Of a DNA stretch of 64,000 nucleotides, positions 23,573 to 31,859 are shown one piece after another. Numbering within the stretch: position 1 is the stretch's first letter; every line of letters starts with the position of its first letter. Location of the stretch: positions 104,527 to 168,526 of the forward strand of contig NZ_JBBWVE010000012.1 in assembly GCF_041903755.1 (NCBI RefSeq), in the 5' to 3' direction. Below the pieces are notes generated by a model. The model saw only the letters and a program-made list of their open reading frames with translations, was not told the origin of the DNA and did not search any database. A program made the translations under genes and the position numbers. The stretch is from Thiocapsa roseilacustris (GTDB taxonomy: Bacteria; Pseudomonadota; Gammaproteobacteria; Chromatiales; Chromatiaceae).

Positions 23573-24408
23573 ACCCTCCCGCCCGTTCACTCGATCCACT
23601 GCGCCCGCTGATTTCCGCTGCGCCCCAGGGGCAAGCGCTTAGCCGTCCGACATGCACGGTACCTGGACTCGACCCTGAGTCGCCTTACGTCTCGCGCCTA
23701 TCTGCGCGCTCGGCGCTTTACAACGATCTCGCACTGCTGCTCGACGCAGCGGAGGCTCCTCTCGACGTCAACGCGTTCCGGCAACTCGTCACTGACGAGA
23801 ACAGGTTGTCCCGAGGTTCCGACGCGGCACGCCGCAAGCTATGGCAGGAGCTCAAGTCGCGCTACCTGCTCGACGGCGAGCACCCACTGTTCGCGGCCTT
23901 CTGGCATGAGTGGTCGCGCTCGGCCACGGACGCAGAGCGCGCATTGACCGCCTACTGCATGCTGGCGCTCAATGACCGGCTTGTCGCCGACCTGGGCACC
24001 GAGTTCCTCTACCCGCGCCTGCGCCGCGCGCCCTTCGCGCTGCGCGTCGATGACGTCCTGACCTTCCTTCGGCACGCCCAACAGCCGCATCCGGAGGTAC
24101 GCCAGTGGTCTGCAAAAACCACGGTGGCGGTGGCCCAGAAGTACTGCGCAAGCATTCGGGATTTCGGCCTCGCCAAAGGCACGAGCAACAAACAAACGAT
24201 CCGCCCTGCACTCTACGGCGCGCCGACACGCCTGCTGATTCGCGCGCTGCGACTCACAGGAGCACTGGATCTCGCATTGCTCAACGCACCGCTGTTCAAG
24301 CTCCTCGCGCTGGAGGGTCCGGAGGTGATCGATGCGTTGGGCGAGCTGAATCGGGACGGTCAGCTGCGGTTTCGCATGCAAGGCGACATCGTCGAACTGG
24401 AGATCTGA
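23569..24408 (+). CDS. brxA: BREX protein BrxA (DUF1819)
   Basis: A 279-residue protein with a start that overlaps the HTH gene's stop (ATGA). Residue patterns such as 'ESPYVSRLSARSALYNDLAL', 'LWQELKSRYLLDGEHPLFA' and 'SAKTTVAVAQKYCASIRDFG' are those of BrxA/DUF1819, and the order with BrxB, BrxC, PglX, PglZ and BrxL is the type 1 BREX arrangement. BrxA is a DNA-binding helical protein related in fold to NusB. An N-terminal tail of about 35 residues, Pro-rich, precedes the conserved part, so a later start cannot be excluded, but the overlap favours this one. Confidence 0.85.
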   Translation: MNPPARSLDPLRPLISAAPQGQALSRPTCTVPGLDPESPYVSRLSARSALYNDLALLLDAAEAPLDVNAFRQLVTDENRLSRGSDAARRKLWQELKSRYLLDGEHPLFAAFWHEWSRSATDAERALTAYCMLALNDRLVADLGTEFLYPRLRRAPFALRVDDVLTFLRHAQQPHPEVRQWSAKTTVAVAQKYCASIRDFGLAKGTSNKQTIRPALYGAPTRLLIRALRLTGALDLALLNAPLFKLLALEGPEVIDALGELNRDGQLRFRMQGDIVELEI

Positions 24409-24419
24409 GGGAAAGCGCG

Positions 24420-24956
24420 ATGCAAGCGGGATTCGACGCACTGATCGACTTGGTTAGGAAGCCCTACCGCACCGAGGGTGGCGTGAAGACGGATCGGTCG
24501 GTTCTGCTCGTCTACACGCCGGAGCGGGAGCTGGAATTCCGCGAGCAGCTTCGGGACCACTTCCTGCCACGCATGGAGGCCGAGGGGCACGTCCACCGTG
24601 CGCTTGACGTCACCGGCTTCCTCTTCGAGGGTCTCGACCAGCAGACCATCGCCAACCTCTGCGAGGACGAGTTCGATGATTACCAATGGATGAAGCAGGG
24701 CCTGGCCTCGCGCATCGAGCTGTCGCTGACACAGCATATCACCAGCCTTGCCACCCAGATCCCGGGCGGTACGGTGATCGTCTACGCAACGCTCGCGCTG
24801 TATCCCCTGATCCGCTTCGGTGAGTTGCTCAGGGGACTGCGCGACCTGGACTGCCGCATACTCCTCGCGTTTCCCGGCGCGGAGCGCGGCGGCAAGCTCT
24901 ATTTTCTTAACCAATCCGATGGCGGCAACTACCTCGCCGTCAAGCTGATGATGTAG
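24420..24956 (+). CDS. brxB: BREX protein BrxB (DUF1788)
   Basis: A 178-residue protein, the usual size for BrxB. It begins 'MQAGFDALIDLV' after a purine-rich 'GAGGGAAAG' ribosome binding site, 11 bases after brxA. Recognisable stretches are 'LLVYTPERELEFREQL', 'VTGFLFEGLDQQTIANLCED' and 'YPLIRFGELLRGL', ending 'YLAVKLMM', as in DUF1788 proteins. The function of BrxB is not established, but it is needed for defence in the characterised type 1 systems. Fourteen bases separate it from brxC. Confidence 0.85.
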   Translation: MQAGFDALIDLVRKPYRTEGGVKTDRSVLLVYTPERELEFREQLRDHFLPRMEAEGHVHRALDVTGFLFEGLDQQTIANLCEDEFDDYQWMKQGLASRIELSLTQHITSLATQIPGGTVIVYATLALYPLIRFGELLRGLRDLDCRILLAFPGAERGGKLYFLNQSDGGNYLAVKLMM

Positions 24957-24970
24957 CGGAGGCAAGGACC

Positions 24971-27900
24971 GTGACGACCGTTCGAGACACCATCAAGCGC
25001 GACATCGCCACGAAGGTCGAAGGCGTCGTCAAGGTCTTCGACCGTGCCGCACTCGCCGCCGAGATCCGGGAGTTCGTCGTCACCGACAAAATCGAGGCCG
25101 AGCTCAAAAAGATCTTCGACACCTTCACCCGCGTAAGCGAGGTGCTTCGCCTAGGGGGCACGCCGCTCGATGTGATGGGCATCTGGGTTTCCGGGTTCTT
25201 CGGCTCGGGCAAATCCCACTTCTCCAAGGTGCTCGCGTACCTGTTGCAGAACGACCTGTTGGGCGATGGCACGGGCGAGTACTGCATCGATGTCTTCATC
25301 AAACATCTGTCCGATACCCAGCGCGGCCAGGACCTGCGCCGGCGCTTGGCCGAGATCAAATCGCACACGCAGATCAAGACCATCGCATTCGAGATCAAAA
25401 GCCGTCAGTCCTTGAGCAACCCCAACTCCGTCGGCGAAATCCTCTTGGGGGAGTTCTATCGCAGCATCGGCCTTGCCGAGAACTTCATCGTGGCGCGCAT
25501 CGAGCGCCAGATGCAGAAGCGCGGCCTTCTGAACCATCTCGCCAGCGCCTACGAGGCCAAGTACGCCGTATCCTGGCGCGGACCGGAGGGCCGGGACGAC
25601 CTGATGACCGTACGCCGTCGGCTGGCCGATCTCCTACCCGATCTCGATCCCGTCGAGTATCCCGATCGGCGCGCCGCGGCCAACGCCCTCGGCGACATGT
25701 TCCGCCACGCGACCATCACCGCCGAGGGCATCGCCGACGAGCTGGTCGCCTGGGTCGATGCCCAGAAGACCACCGGCGGCAGGGTCCAGCACCTCGTCTT
25801 CGTCATCGACGAGATGGGCACTTTCATCGGGGACTCGAACGACAAGATCAGCGAGCTCAACGCGCTTGCCGAGATGATCGGCAACAAGGGCAAGGGCAAG
25901 GTCTGGCTCATCGCAACCAGCCAGCAGGACCTCGAGAAAGTCGTCGACCGCACGAACTTCCAACCGGCGCTGGTCGGTCGCTTGAACGCCCGGTTCGAGC
26001 TCAAACCGCACCTGATCTCCGACGAGATCAACAAGGTCGTCTCCGAACGCATCCTCAAGAAGCATCCGGCGGCCGAGCCGGAGCTGCGCGACCTCTACAG
26101 GGCCCACGAGGGTCCGTTTGCGCAGCTCTCCGACATCAACGCCAGCCGCCATCTGGGCAGCCTTTCCGAGCGCGCCTTTATCGACTGTTACCCCTTCCTG
26201 CCGCACCAGATTCGACTCGCGCAGGACATCTTCGAGGCCCTGTCCGGGTTTCGCATCTCCGGCGGCGTCCGCTCCATGATTGCCGTCGTCATGGAGACCA
26301 TCCAGGACCTCGCCGACAAGAACCTCGGCGTTATCGCGAGCTTCAACCAGGTCTTCGATTCGGTCGAGAACGATCTGCTCTCCCAGGAGTACCTCGGCGC
26401 CTCCGGCATCCGCGCCATCCACGAGTCCGATCAGCGCGTGCAGGGTGCCCCCGTCGCGCCCGAACGCGTGCTTAAAGTGCTCTGGCTGCTGCAACGGGTC
26501 AGCTGGGTGCCCCGCGTCCCGGAGACACTTGCCAAGCTCTTGATCCAATCCGTGGATGAAGACTTTATTGCCCTGCGCGGCCAGGTCGAAGACACCCTGC
26601 ACCGACTCCAAGCCGCCGGCTACGTGGCCCGCGACGAGGCCACGGGGGAGTGGAAGTTCCTCAACGAGCGCGAGCGCACCATCGAGCAGGCGATCCAGGA
26701 CATGCTCCGCCCCGGTAGTCCCAAAAGCATCACCACCGCCGCGGTGCGGCGCACCTCGCAGCAGTTCTGCAAGAACGACCTGATCACCAAGCGGCGCCTG
26801 CCGAACTTCGCAGTCAGTTACGGCAAGACCAAGGCCACCTTCCCCTATGCCGTCTCATTGGATGGTGAAGCCATCGCGAGCGGCCCGGAGCTGGAGGTGG
26901 ACTTCATCAGCCCCCTTGCCTCCGGCCGCAAGCTGGCCATCGAGAACGCCCGCGGCCTCAATCAGACCGCAGGCATCAAGGGGCGTCGCCTCTGGTGGGT
27001 CGCCAGCCCGTCCGATGCCCTGGAAGCCCGCCTCAAGCGCCACGAGGCCCTCGTGCAGGTCACCGGTGACAAGCGTTTCACCGAGGACACCTCCGCCGAC
27101 ACCCAAGATGCCCTGTCCGAGAAACGCAAAGAGCGCGACGAGCTACGCGCGGGACTGGTGCGGGACCTGGAGCGTGCGTTCCTGACCGGAACCCTGTTCT
27201 ATGGCGGACAGGAAATCGAGCTCGAAGGCGAGCCCGATCTCAAAGGCCCCGTGACCAGCGCCCTGGAAAGCATCATCCCAAACCTTTACTCCGGCTTCGC
27301 CGTCGCCGACCGGGACTACGACTTCGCGCAGGACATCCGGGCACTACTGAACCCCGCGAACACCGCGCTGCACGCCGTCGCAGCAGACCTCGCCCTGTTC
27401 GACACCCAAGGCAGCCTGCAACGAGAGGCGCCGGTGATCCAAACCCTGCTGGAAGTCGTCTCCGACCTGGAGGACGAGGGCATCGATGCCAATGGCGCAA
27501 CGCTGATCGACGCCGCCGACAGCAAAGGCTTCAAGGGGTTCGAGCGTGCGCCTTTCGGCTGGCCAAGCGAGATCGTGCGCCTGGGCCTCGCTGCCTGTTT
27601 TCGCGCCGGCGCCCTGTATCTGGAGCAGCATACCAGCGCCGGCACCAGCCCCCAGTACGACTACAAGGGCACCGCGGACACCTTTCTGAAAGTGACGGCT
27701 TTCAAGAAAACCGTCTTCCGCATCGCCGAGACCAGCCTGTCCGTCGACCAGATCAAGACCGCCAGCAAGGCATTGATCGGCCTCGGCATCACCGGTACAC
27801 CTGAATCCGGCAACGCGATCGCCGACGCAGTGCGCAAGCTGGGCGCCGCGTTGCAGGCTGAAGCCATGGCAGCCGCAACCCTTGCGGAACAGGGGCTTCC

Positions 27901-28723
27901 AATACCCGACGCGCTGCTCGACGGGGCAACCGTGCTGGACAAGGCTGTGAAGGCCAAGGACCCGACGGCCACGATCGTCGCCTTCCTCGATCAACAGACC
28001 CAGTGGCAAGCGCTGCACGAGCATCTCGCGAAGCTGCGGGCCTTCATCGATGCCAAGCGCCCAGCGGACTTCGAGACATCGGTCAAGCTCGCGGAGCTGG
28101 CGCGAAACCATCCGCTTCCGGAGACGGCACCGACCGCGACGGATCTCAATCAGGCCCTCAAGGACATGGATGCCATCATCGCCGACAAGGCGGTTGTCGA
28201 CCGTTGGTCCGACTATCGCGCCGCATTCGAGCAAGCCCGTGACGCCTACCGCAGCGCCTACCTCGCGACCTACGATGAAGCACGCGCCCAAAGCGAGGTC
28301 GTGCGCGCGGAGATCGAGTCCGGCAGCGCGTACTCTGAGGCGCCGGCGCCCGCTCGGGACCAGGTCATCGAGGCCCTGTTCGGCACTCGGTTCGGCATCG
28401 GCGGACCCTGCCACTACCCATCGATCACGCTGCCCACGACGCAAACCCTGCTGGAAGCTTGCGCCAAGCACAGCCTGACCGCGCTGCGACAGGCCCTACT
28501 GGCATTGCCGACCTACCGCAGCCAGGCAGAAGAGCAACTCCGCGCACTGGTGACGCCGCCCCCGCCTCTACCGCCGCCGGAACAAACCTGGGAATGGCGG
28601 CCGTACAATGCCCTCGCCGGCAAGCGATTCGAGACCACGGCCCAAGTGGATCAGGCCCTCGATGCGATCAGTGAAGAGCTGAAAGCGCAGATCGAGAAGG
28701 GCCTGGTCGTGGTGGTGAAGTAA
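24971..28723 (+). CDS. brxC: BREX ATPase BrxC
   Basis: A 1250-residue protein starting with GTG, with 'CGGAGG' about eight bases before. The P-loop 'GFFGSGKSHFSK' is at residues 73-84 and Walker B 'HLVFVIDEMGTF' near residue 278; this is the large BrxC ATPase (DUF499-related) of type 1 BREX. 'QVFDSVENDLLSQEYL' and the long helical C-terminal half match the family. BrxC is required for both the host DNA methylation and phage-blocking activities, likely as the motor of the complex with PglX, PglZ and BrxB. Full length, no sign of damage. Eight bases separate its stop and the pglX ATG. Confidence 0.9.
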   Translation: MTTVRDTIKRDIATKVEGVVKVFDRAALAAEIREFVVTDKIEAELKKIFDTFTRVSEVLRLGGTPLDVMGIWVSGFFGSGKSHFSKVLAYLLQNDLLGDGTGEYCIDVFIKHLSDTQRGQDLRRRLAEIKSHTQIKTIAFEIKSRQSLSNPNSVGEILLGEFYRSIGLAENFIVARIERQMQKRGLLNHLASAYEAKYAVSWRGPEGRDDLMTVRRRLADLLPDLDPVEYPDRRAAANALGDMFRHATITAEGIADELVAWVDAQKTTGGRVQHLVFVIDEMGTFIGDSNDKISELNALAEMIGNKGKGKVWLIATSQQDLEKVVDRTNFQPALVGRLNARFELKPHLISDEINKVVSERILKKHPAAEPELRDLYRAHEGPFAQLSDINASRHLGSLSERAFIDCYPFLPHQIRLAQDIFEALSGFRISGGVRSMIAVVMETIQDLADKNLGVIASFNQVFDSVENDLLSQEYLGASGIRAIHESDQRVQGAPVAPERVLKVLWLLQRVSWVPRVPETLAKLLIQSVDEDFIALRGQVEDTLHRLQAAGYVARDEATGEWKFLNERERTIEQAIQDMLRPGSPKSITTAAVRRTSQQFCKNDLITKRRLPNFAVSYGKTKATFPYAVSLDGEAIASGPELEVDFISPLASGRKLAIENARGLNQTAGIKGRRLWWVASPSDALEARLKRHEALVQVTGDKRFTEDTSADTQDALSEKRKERDELRAGLVRDLERAFLTGTLFYGGQEIELEGEPDLKGPVTSALESIIPNLYSGFAVADRDYDFAQDIRALLNPANTALHAVAADLALFDTQGSLQREAPVIQTLLEVVSDLEDEGIDANGATLIDAADSKGFKGFERAPFGWPSEIVRLGLAACFRAGALYLEQHTSAGTSPQYDYKGTADTFLKVTAFKKTVFRIAETSLSVDQIKTASKALIGLGITGTPESGNAIADAVRKLGAALQAEAMAAATLAEQGLPIPDALLDGATVLDKAVKAKDPTATIVAFLDQQTQWQALHEHLAKLRAFIDAKRPADFETSVKLAELARNHPLPETAPTATDLNQALKDMDAIIADKAVVDRWSDYRAAFEQARDAYRSAYLATYDEARAQSEVVRAEIESGSAYSEAPAPARDQVIEALFGTRFGIGGPCHYPSITLPTTQTLLEACAKHSLTALRQALLALPTYRSQAEEQLRALVTPPPPLPPPEQTWEWRPYNALAGKRFETTAQVDQALDAISEELKAQIEKGLVVVVK

Positions 28724-28730
28724 CGCCACG

Positions 28731-30836
28731 ATGACAGGCACCAGTCACGGTTCGCCGCAAGCGGCGCTGTCCGGCACCCACAAGGACACCGTCAAGGCCT
28801 GGGTGCCCAAGGCCCGGGCGCTGCTCCAGAAGGACCTCAAGGCGCAGCTCGACCGGCTCGGGATCCCGGACTCGGGTAAGCCTAAGCCGCTATCGGCCAT
28901 GCAGCTCCAGTCCGAGGCGCAGGCGATACGCGGGCGTCTTGACGCGCTGCTGCACCGCGACAGCCTGGCCGAAGGCACCGCCAAACGCGGCTACGACAAC
29001 GTGCTGCGGGAGCTGACCTATACACACCTCAACCGCCTGGTGGGCCTCAAGGCCATGGAAGCACGGCAGCTGCTCTACCTGCCGCCTCCGAGCGCCGCCG
29101 CCGAAGGCGCGGTGCCCGAGGAGACCGAGGTCATCACCCCGGTCCCGGGCCAAGCCCGCTCCCGCTTCCTGCGCGACTTCCGCGCCGCAGGCGGCAGCCG
29201 CTACAAGTACGAGGACGATGCCGAAGAGGCGTTGCTCCGCGATGGCCTCACCGCCGCATACCGGCACCTGAATACCGAGATCCGGCTAGTCTTCGACCCG
29301 GACCATGAATATGCCTGCGTCTGGCCAACCCACGGCTGCCTGGTCCGGCTCATCGATATGATCAACAAGGACCTGCCCGCGGAGGCCTACCGCGCCGCCG
29401 ACTTCCTCGGCTGGATCTACCAGTTCTTCAACCGAGACGAGAAGAAGCGGGTCCGCGACGAGACCAAGGGCACCCCGCGCAGCCCCTACGAGCTGTCGGT
29501 GATCAATCAGTTCTACACACCCTTCTGGGTGGTCAAAGCGCTGGTGGACAACACCCTCGGCCGCCTGTGGCTCCAGATGCATCCGGCATCAAAGCTGAAG
29601 GCTTCGGCACCCCCGCCGCTCCCCGGCGAACGGACCGACCCGCGCCCGGTCGCCGATTATCTCGTCCCCCGCACCGGCGAGCGCATCCGCTATCAGCGTC
29701 TCGGCGAGGACGGCAAGGTCCATCACTACAAGCGCGCCCGTGACATCCGGCTGCTGGACCCCGCCTGCGGCACCATGCACTTCGGCCAGTACGCCTTCGG
29801 GCTCTTCCTGCAGATGTACCTGGACGAGATCGACCATGCCGGCGAGGATGGCTGGCCCGCCGAGCCGAGTGTGCGTGACCCAGCCGAGATCCCCGCAGCG
29901 ATCCTGGAGCACAACCTGTTCGGCATCGACATCGACCCGCGGGCCATCCAGATCGCCTCCCTGTCCCTGATGCTGACGGCCAAGGAGGCAGGACTCGGGC
30001 TCGGGCTGTCCCCCGCGGACGTGAAGATCCGCCGCAGCAATCTGGTGGTCGCCAGCGCCGTCAATGTGGGCGAGGAACAGCTCGGCGCCCTCGTCGACAA
30101 CCTCGGACCTCGTCTCGGCTCACCGGCGCTTCGGGACCGGCTGTTCCATGCGCTCTGGGAGAACCTGCGCTACGTCGGCGAGATGGGCAGCCTGATTCAG
30201 GTCCACGAAGGCGTCTCCGCCGTCTTTGACGACTGGGTCGAGGCCCAAGCCAAGGCTAAGGGTCTGGGCAAGATCATCCCGGACGACGAGCTGCCGCTGT
30301 TCGCCCAGGCGGGCATGATGGACAGCATGGATCGCGACCTCGCCAAACAGCTCGTGCTTCAACGCAAGCTGCTGCAGGCCGAGGCCGACGCCTTGCAGCA
30401 GGAGTTGCTCGCGGCCATCGAATCCGCCGCCGGAGCCGATACCGGAAATCCCGCCGAGCGCCTATTCGCCGAAGACACCGCACGCGGCCTTGCCCTGTTG
30501 CAGATCCTCTCCCGTCCCTACGACGTGGTGGTCATGAACCCGCCCTACGGCGCCTTCGTGCCTAAGGTCAAGAAGCTGGTCGAGGCGGCTTATCCGCTGA
30601 CCAAGAACGATATCTACGCCGCCTTCATCGACCGGGCCACCCGCATCGTGGAGCCCGAGGGCTACATCGGCGCGCTGGTCTCGGCGACCTTCGTCAACCT
30701 CAAGTCCTTCGAGAAGCTGCGCACCGAGATCCTGCTCAAGCGCAATCCGCTGATGATCATGCTCGATCTCGGTTTTGGCATCCTTGACGACGCCACCGTC
30801 GAGGCCGCGGCCATCGTGATCAAGGGAAGCCAATAG
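28731..30836 (+). CDS. pglX: BREX methyltransferase PglX, N-terminal catalytic half
   Basis: 701 residues carrying the full methylase core of PglX: N-terminal helical region, 'LSVINQFYTPFWVVKAL', AdoMet motif I 'LLDPACGTMHFGQYAF' near residue 340, 'FGIDIDPRAIQIASLSL', and catalytic 'VVMNPPYGAFV' near residue 602. It stops after 'AAAIVIKGSQ' with TAG at 30834-30836, where an intact PglX (about 1200 residues) would run on into its specificity region. That region is present further on as part of the gene at 31701. The next gene, fic, starts with GTG sharing the last G of this stop. Either the two halves assemble into a working PglX, or the methylase is inactive as a split product. Confidence 0.85.
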   Translation: MTGTSHGSPQAALSGTHKDTVKAWVPKARALLQKDLKAQLDRLGIPDSGKPKPLSAMQLQSEAQAIRGRLDALLHRDSLAEGTAKRGYDNVLRELTYTHLNRLVGLKAMEARQLLYLPPPSAAAEGAVPEETEVITPVPGQARSRFLRDFRAAGGSRYKYEDDAEEALLRDGLTAAYRHLNTEIRLVFDPDHEYACVWPTHGCLVRLIDMINKDLPAEAYRAADFLGWIYQFFNRDEKKRVRDETKGTPRSPYELSVINQFYTPFWVVKALVDNTLGRLWLQMHPASKLKASAPPPLPGERTDPRPVADYLVPRTGERIRYQRLGEDGKVHHYKRARDIRLLDPACGTMHFGQYAFGLFLQMYLDEIDHAGEDGWPAEPSVRDPAEIPAAILEHNLFGIDIDPRAIQIASLSLMLTAKEAGLGLGLSPADVKIRRSNLVVASAVNVGEEQLGALVDNLGPRLGSPALRDRLFHALWENLRYVGEMGSLIQVHEGVSAVFDDWVEAQAKAKGLGKIIPDDELPLFAQAGMMDSMDRDLAKQLVLQRKLLQAEADALQQELLAAIESAAGADTGNPAERLFAEDTARGLALLQILSRPYDVVVMNPPYGAFVPKVKKLVEAAYPLTKNDIYAAFIDRATRIVEPEGYIGALVSATFVNLKSFEKLRTEILLKRNPLMIMLDLGFGILDDATVEAAAIVIKGSQ

Positions 30837-31711
30837 TGACGCAAGCGAGACCACAGATCATCTGGTGTTGGGCAGAGCGGGACTTCGGGTTCCGCTTCCG
30901 CGCCGGCAGCGGAAGACAAACGGCCGACTACTATCAGGCGGCCCGTCCCGGTGACTTTTACATCGTGGACAAGTCCAAGCGGAAGCTGCCCAAGGAGCAG
31001 GCGGAAAGCCTGGCGGAAAGCGGCATGGCGCCGACCTCGCCGCGGACCGTACCGAACCCCTGGCAGAACTACAATCAAGACTGGGATTGGATCACCACCG
31101 CCGACGGCCTGCTGCTGAACTACGCCGGTTGCTTGGATCGCGAGGAGATCGATCGGCGCGAGGACGAGGGTGTTGCCCGCGCCATGGAATATGTTGCCTC
31201 GTTGCTGGAGCGCCCCGAGCCGGTGCCCCTGACGGTTCCGCTGCTGCAACAGCTCCACCGGGAGCTGATGGGCGCCATCTACCCCTTCGCCGGCACCTGG
31301 CGTACGGTCGCGTTGCACAAGGGCGACGGCCCCACCAAATGGCCGCTGCCGCCAGGCGGCATCCTGTCCGTCATCGATGTGCTGGATCGAGACGTGCTGC
31401 GGCGCTCGCCGGTGATCTCCGATGACGACGACCAGGTCTTCGCCTACGTCAGCGAGGTCATGAACGAGCTGCTGGCCATCCATCCCTTCCGCGAGGGCAA
31501 CGGGCGCACCGCCTTCATCCTGGGAAACCTGATCCTGATGCAGAACGATATGCTGCCGTTGGACGTCTACGACCGGCGGCACGACGAGGCGGCCTACTTC
31601 GCTGCCTGCGAGGCGGGACGCATTGACAAGGACTATGCCCCGCTGGCCGCGCTTCTCTCCGACTGGCATGACGCGGCTTACGAGCGTTGGGAGGCGAGCC
31701 GTGGCGCGTAA
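30836..31711 (+). CDS. fic: Fic-domain AMP-transferase inserted in pglX
   Basis: A 291-residue protein; the GTG start overlaps the upstream TAG by one base. The Fic signature 'HPFREGNGRTAF' (HxFx(D/E)GNGR) is complete near residue 222, with the usual upstream 'LHRELMGAIYPFAGTWR' helix and flap 'KGDGPTKWPLPPGG'. Fic proteins transfer AMP or a related group to Ser/Thr/Tyr of a target and are held in check by an inhibitory helix with (S/T)xxxE(G/N). No such motif is found at either end of this protein, so inhibition should come from a partner: the next frame carries it. The first 80 residues form an extra N-terminal region of unknown role ('QIIWCWAERDFGFRF'). It overlaps the next gene by 11 bases. 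Confidence 0.85.
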   Translation: MTQARPQIIWCWAERDFGFRFRAGSGRQTADYYQAARPGDFYIVDKSKRKLPKEQAESLAESGMAPTSPRTVPNPWQNYNQDWDWITTADGLLLNYAGCLDREEIDRREDEGVARAMEYVASLLERPEPVPLTVPLLQQLHRELMGAIYPFAGTWRTVALHKGDGPTKWPLPPGGILSVIDVLDRDVLRRSPVISDDDDQVFAYVSEVMNELLAIHPFREGNGRTAFILGNLILMQNDMLPLDVYDRRHDEAAYFAACEAGRIDKDYAPLAALLSDWHDAAYERWEASRGA

Positions 31712-31859
31712 GCGGGTTGACGTTCGGGCAATCCTCGCGGACGCCGATTTGCGCCGAGAGCTGATGGTTTCGACCATTCAGGCAACGCAGGCGCGCGAAG
31801 GAATTGAAACCACAGCAGAACAAGCTGATCGGGCCTACTACGTCGTAAGAGAGGCCGAG
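31701..31859 (+). other. Antitoxin-like module at the head of the second pglX half
   Basis: The first 53 codons of the preceding gene. Small proteins of this type ('DLRRELMVSTIQATQAREGI' core) are expected next to Fic genes as separate antitoxins. Here no stop separates the module from the PglX sequence. The inhibitory Glu33-Gly34 pair would reach the Fic active-site anion hole in the known class I mechanism. Confidence 0.55.
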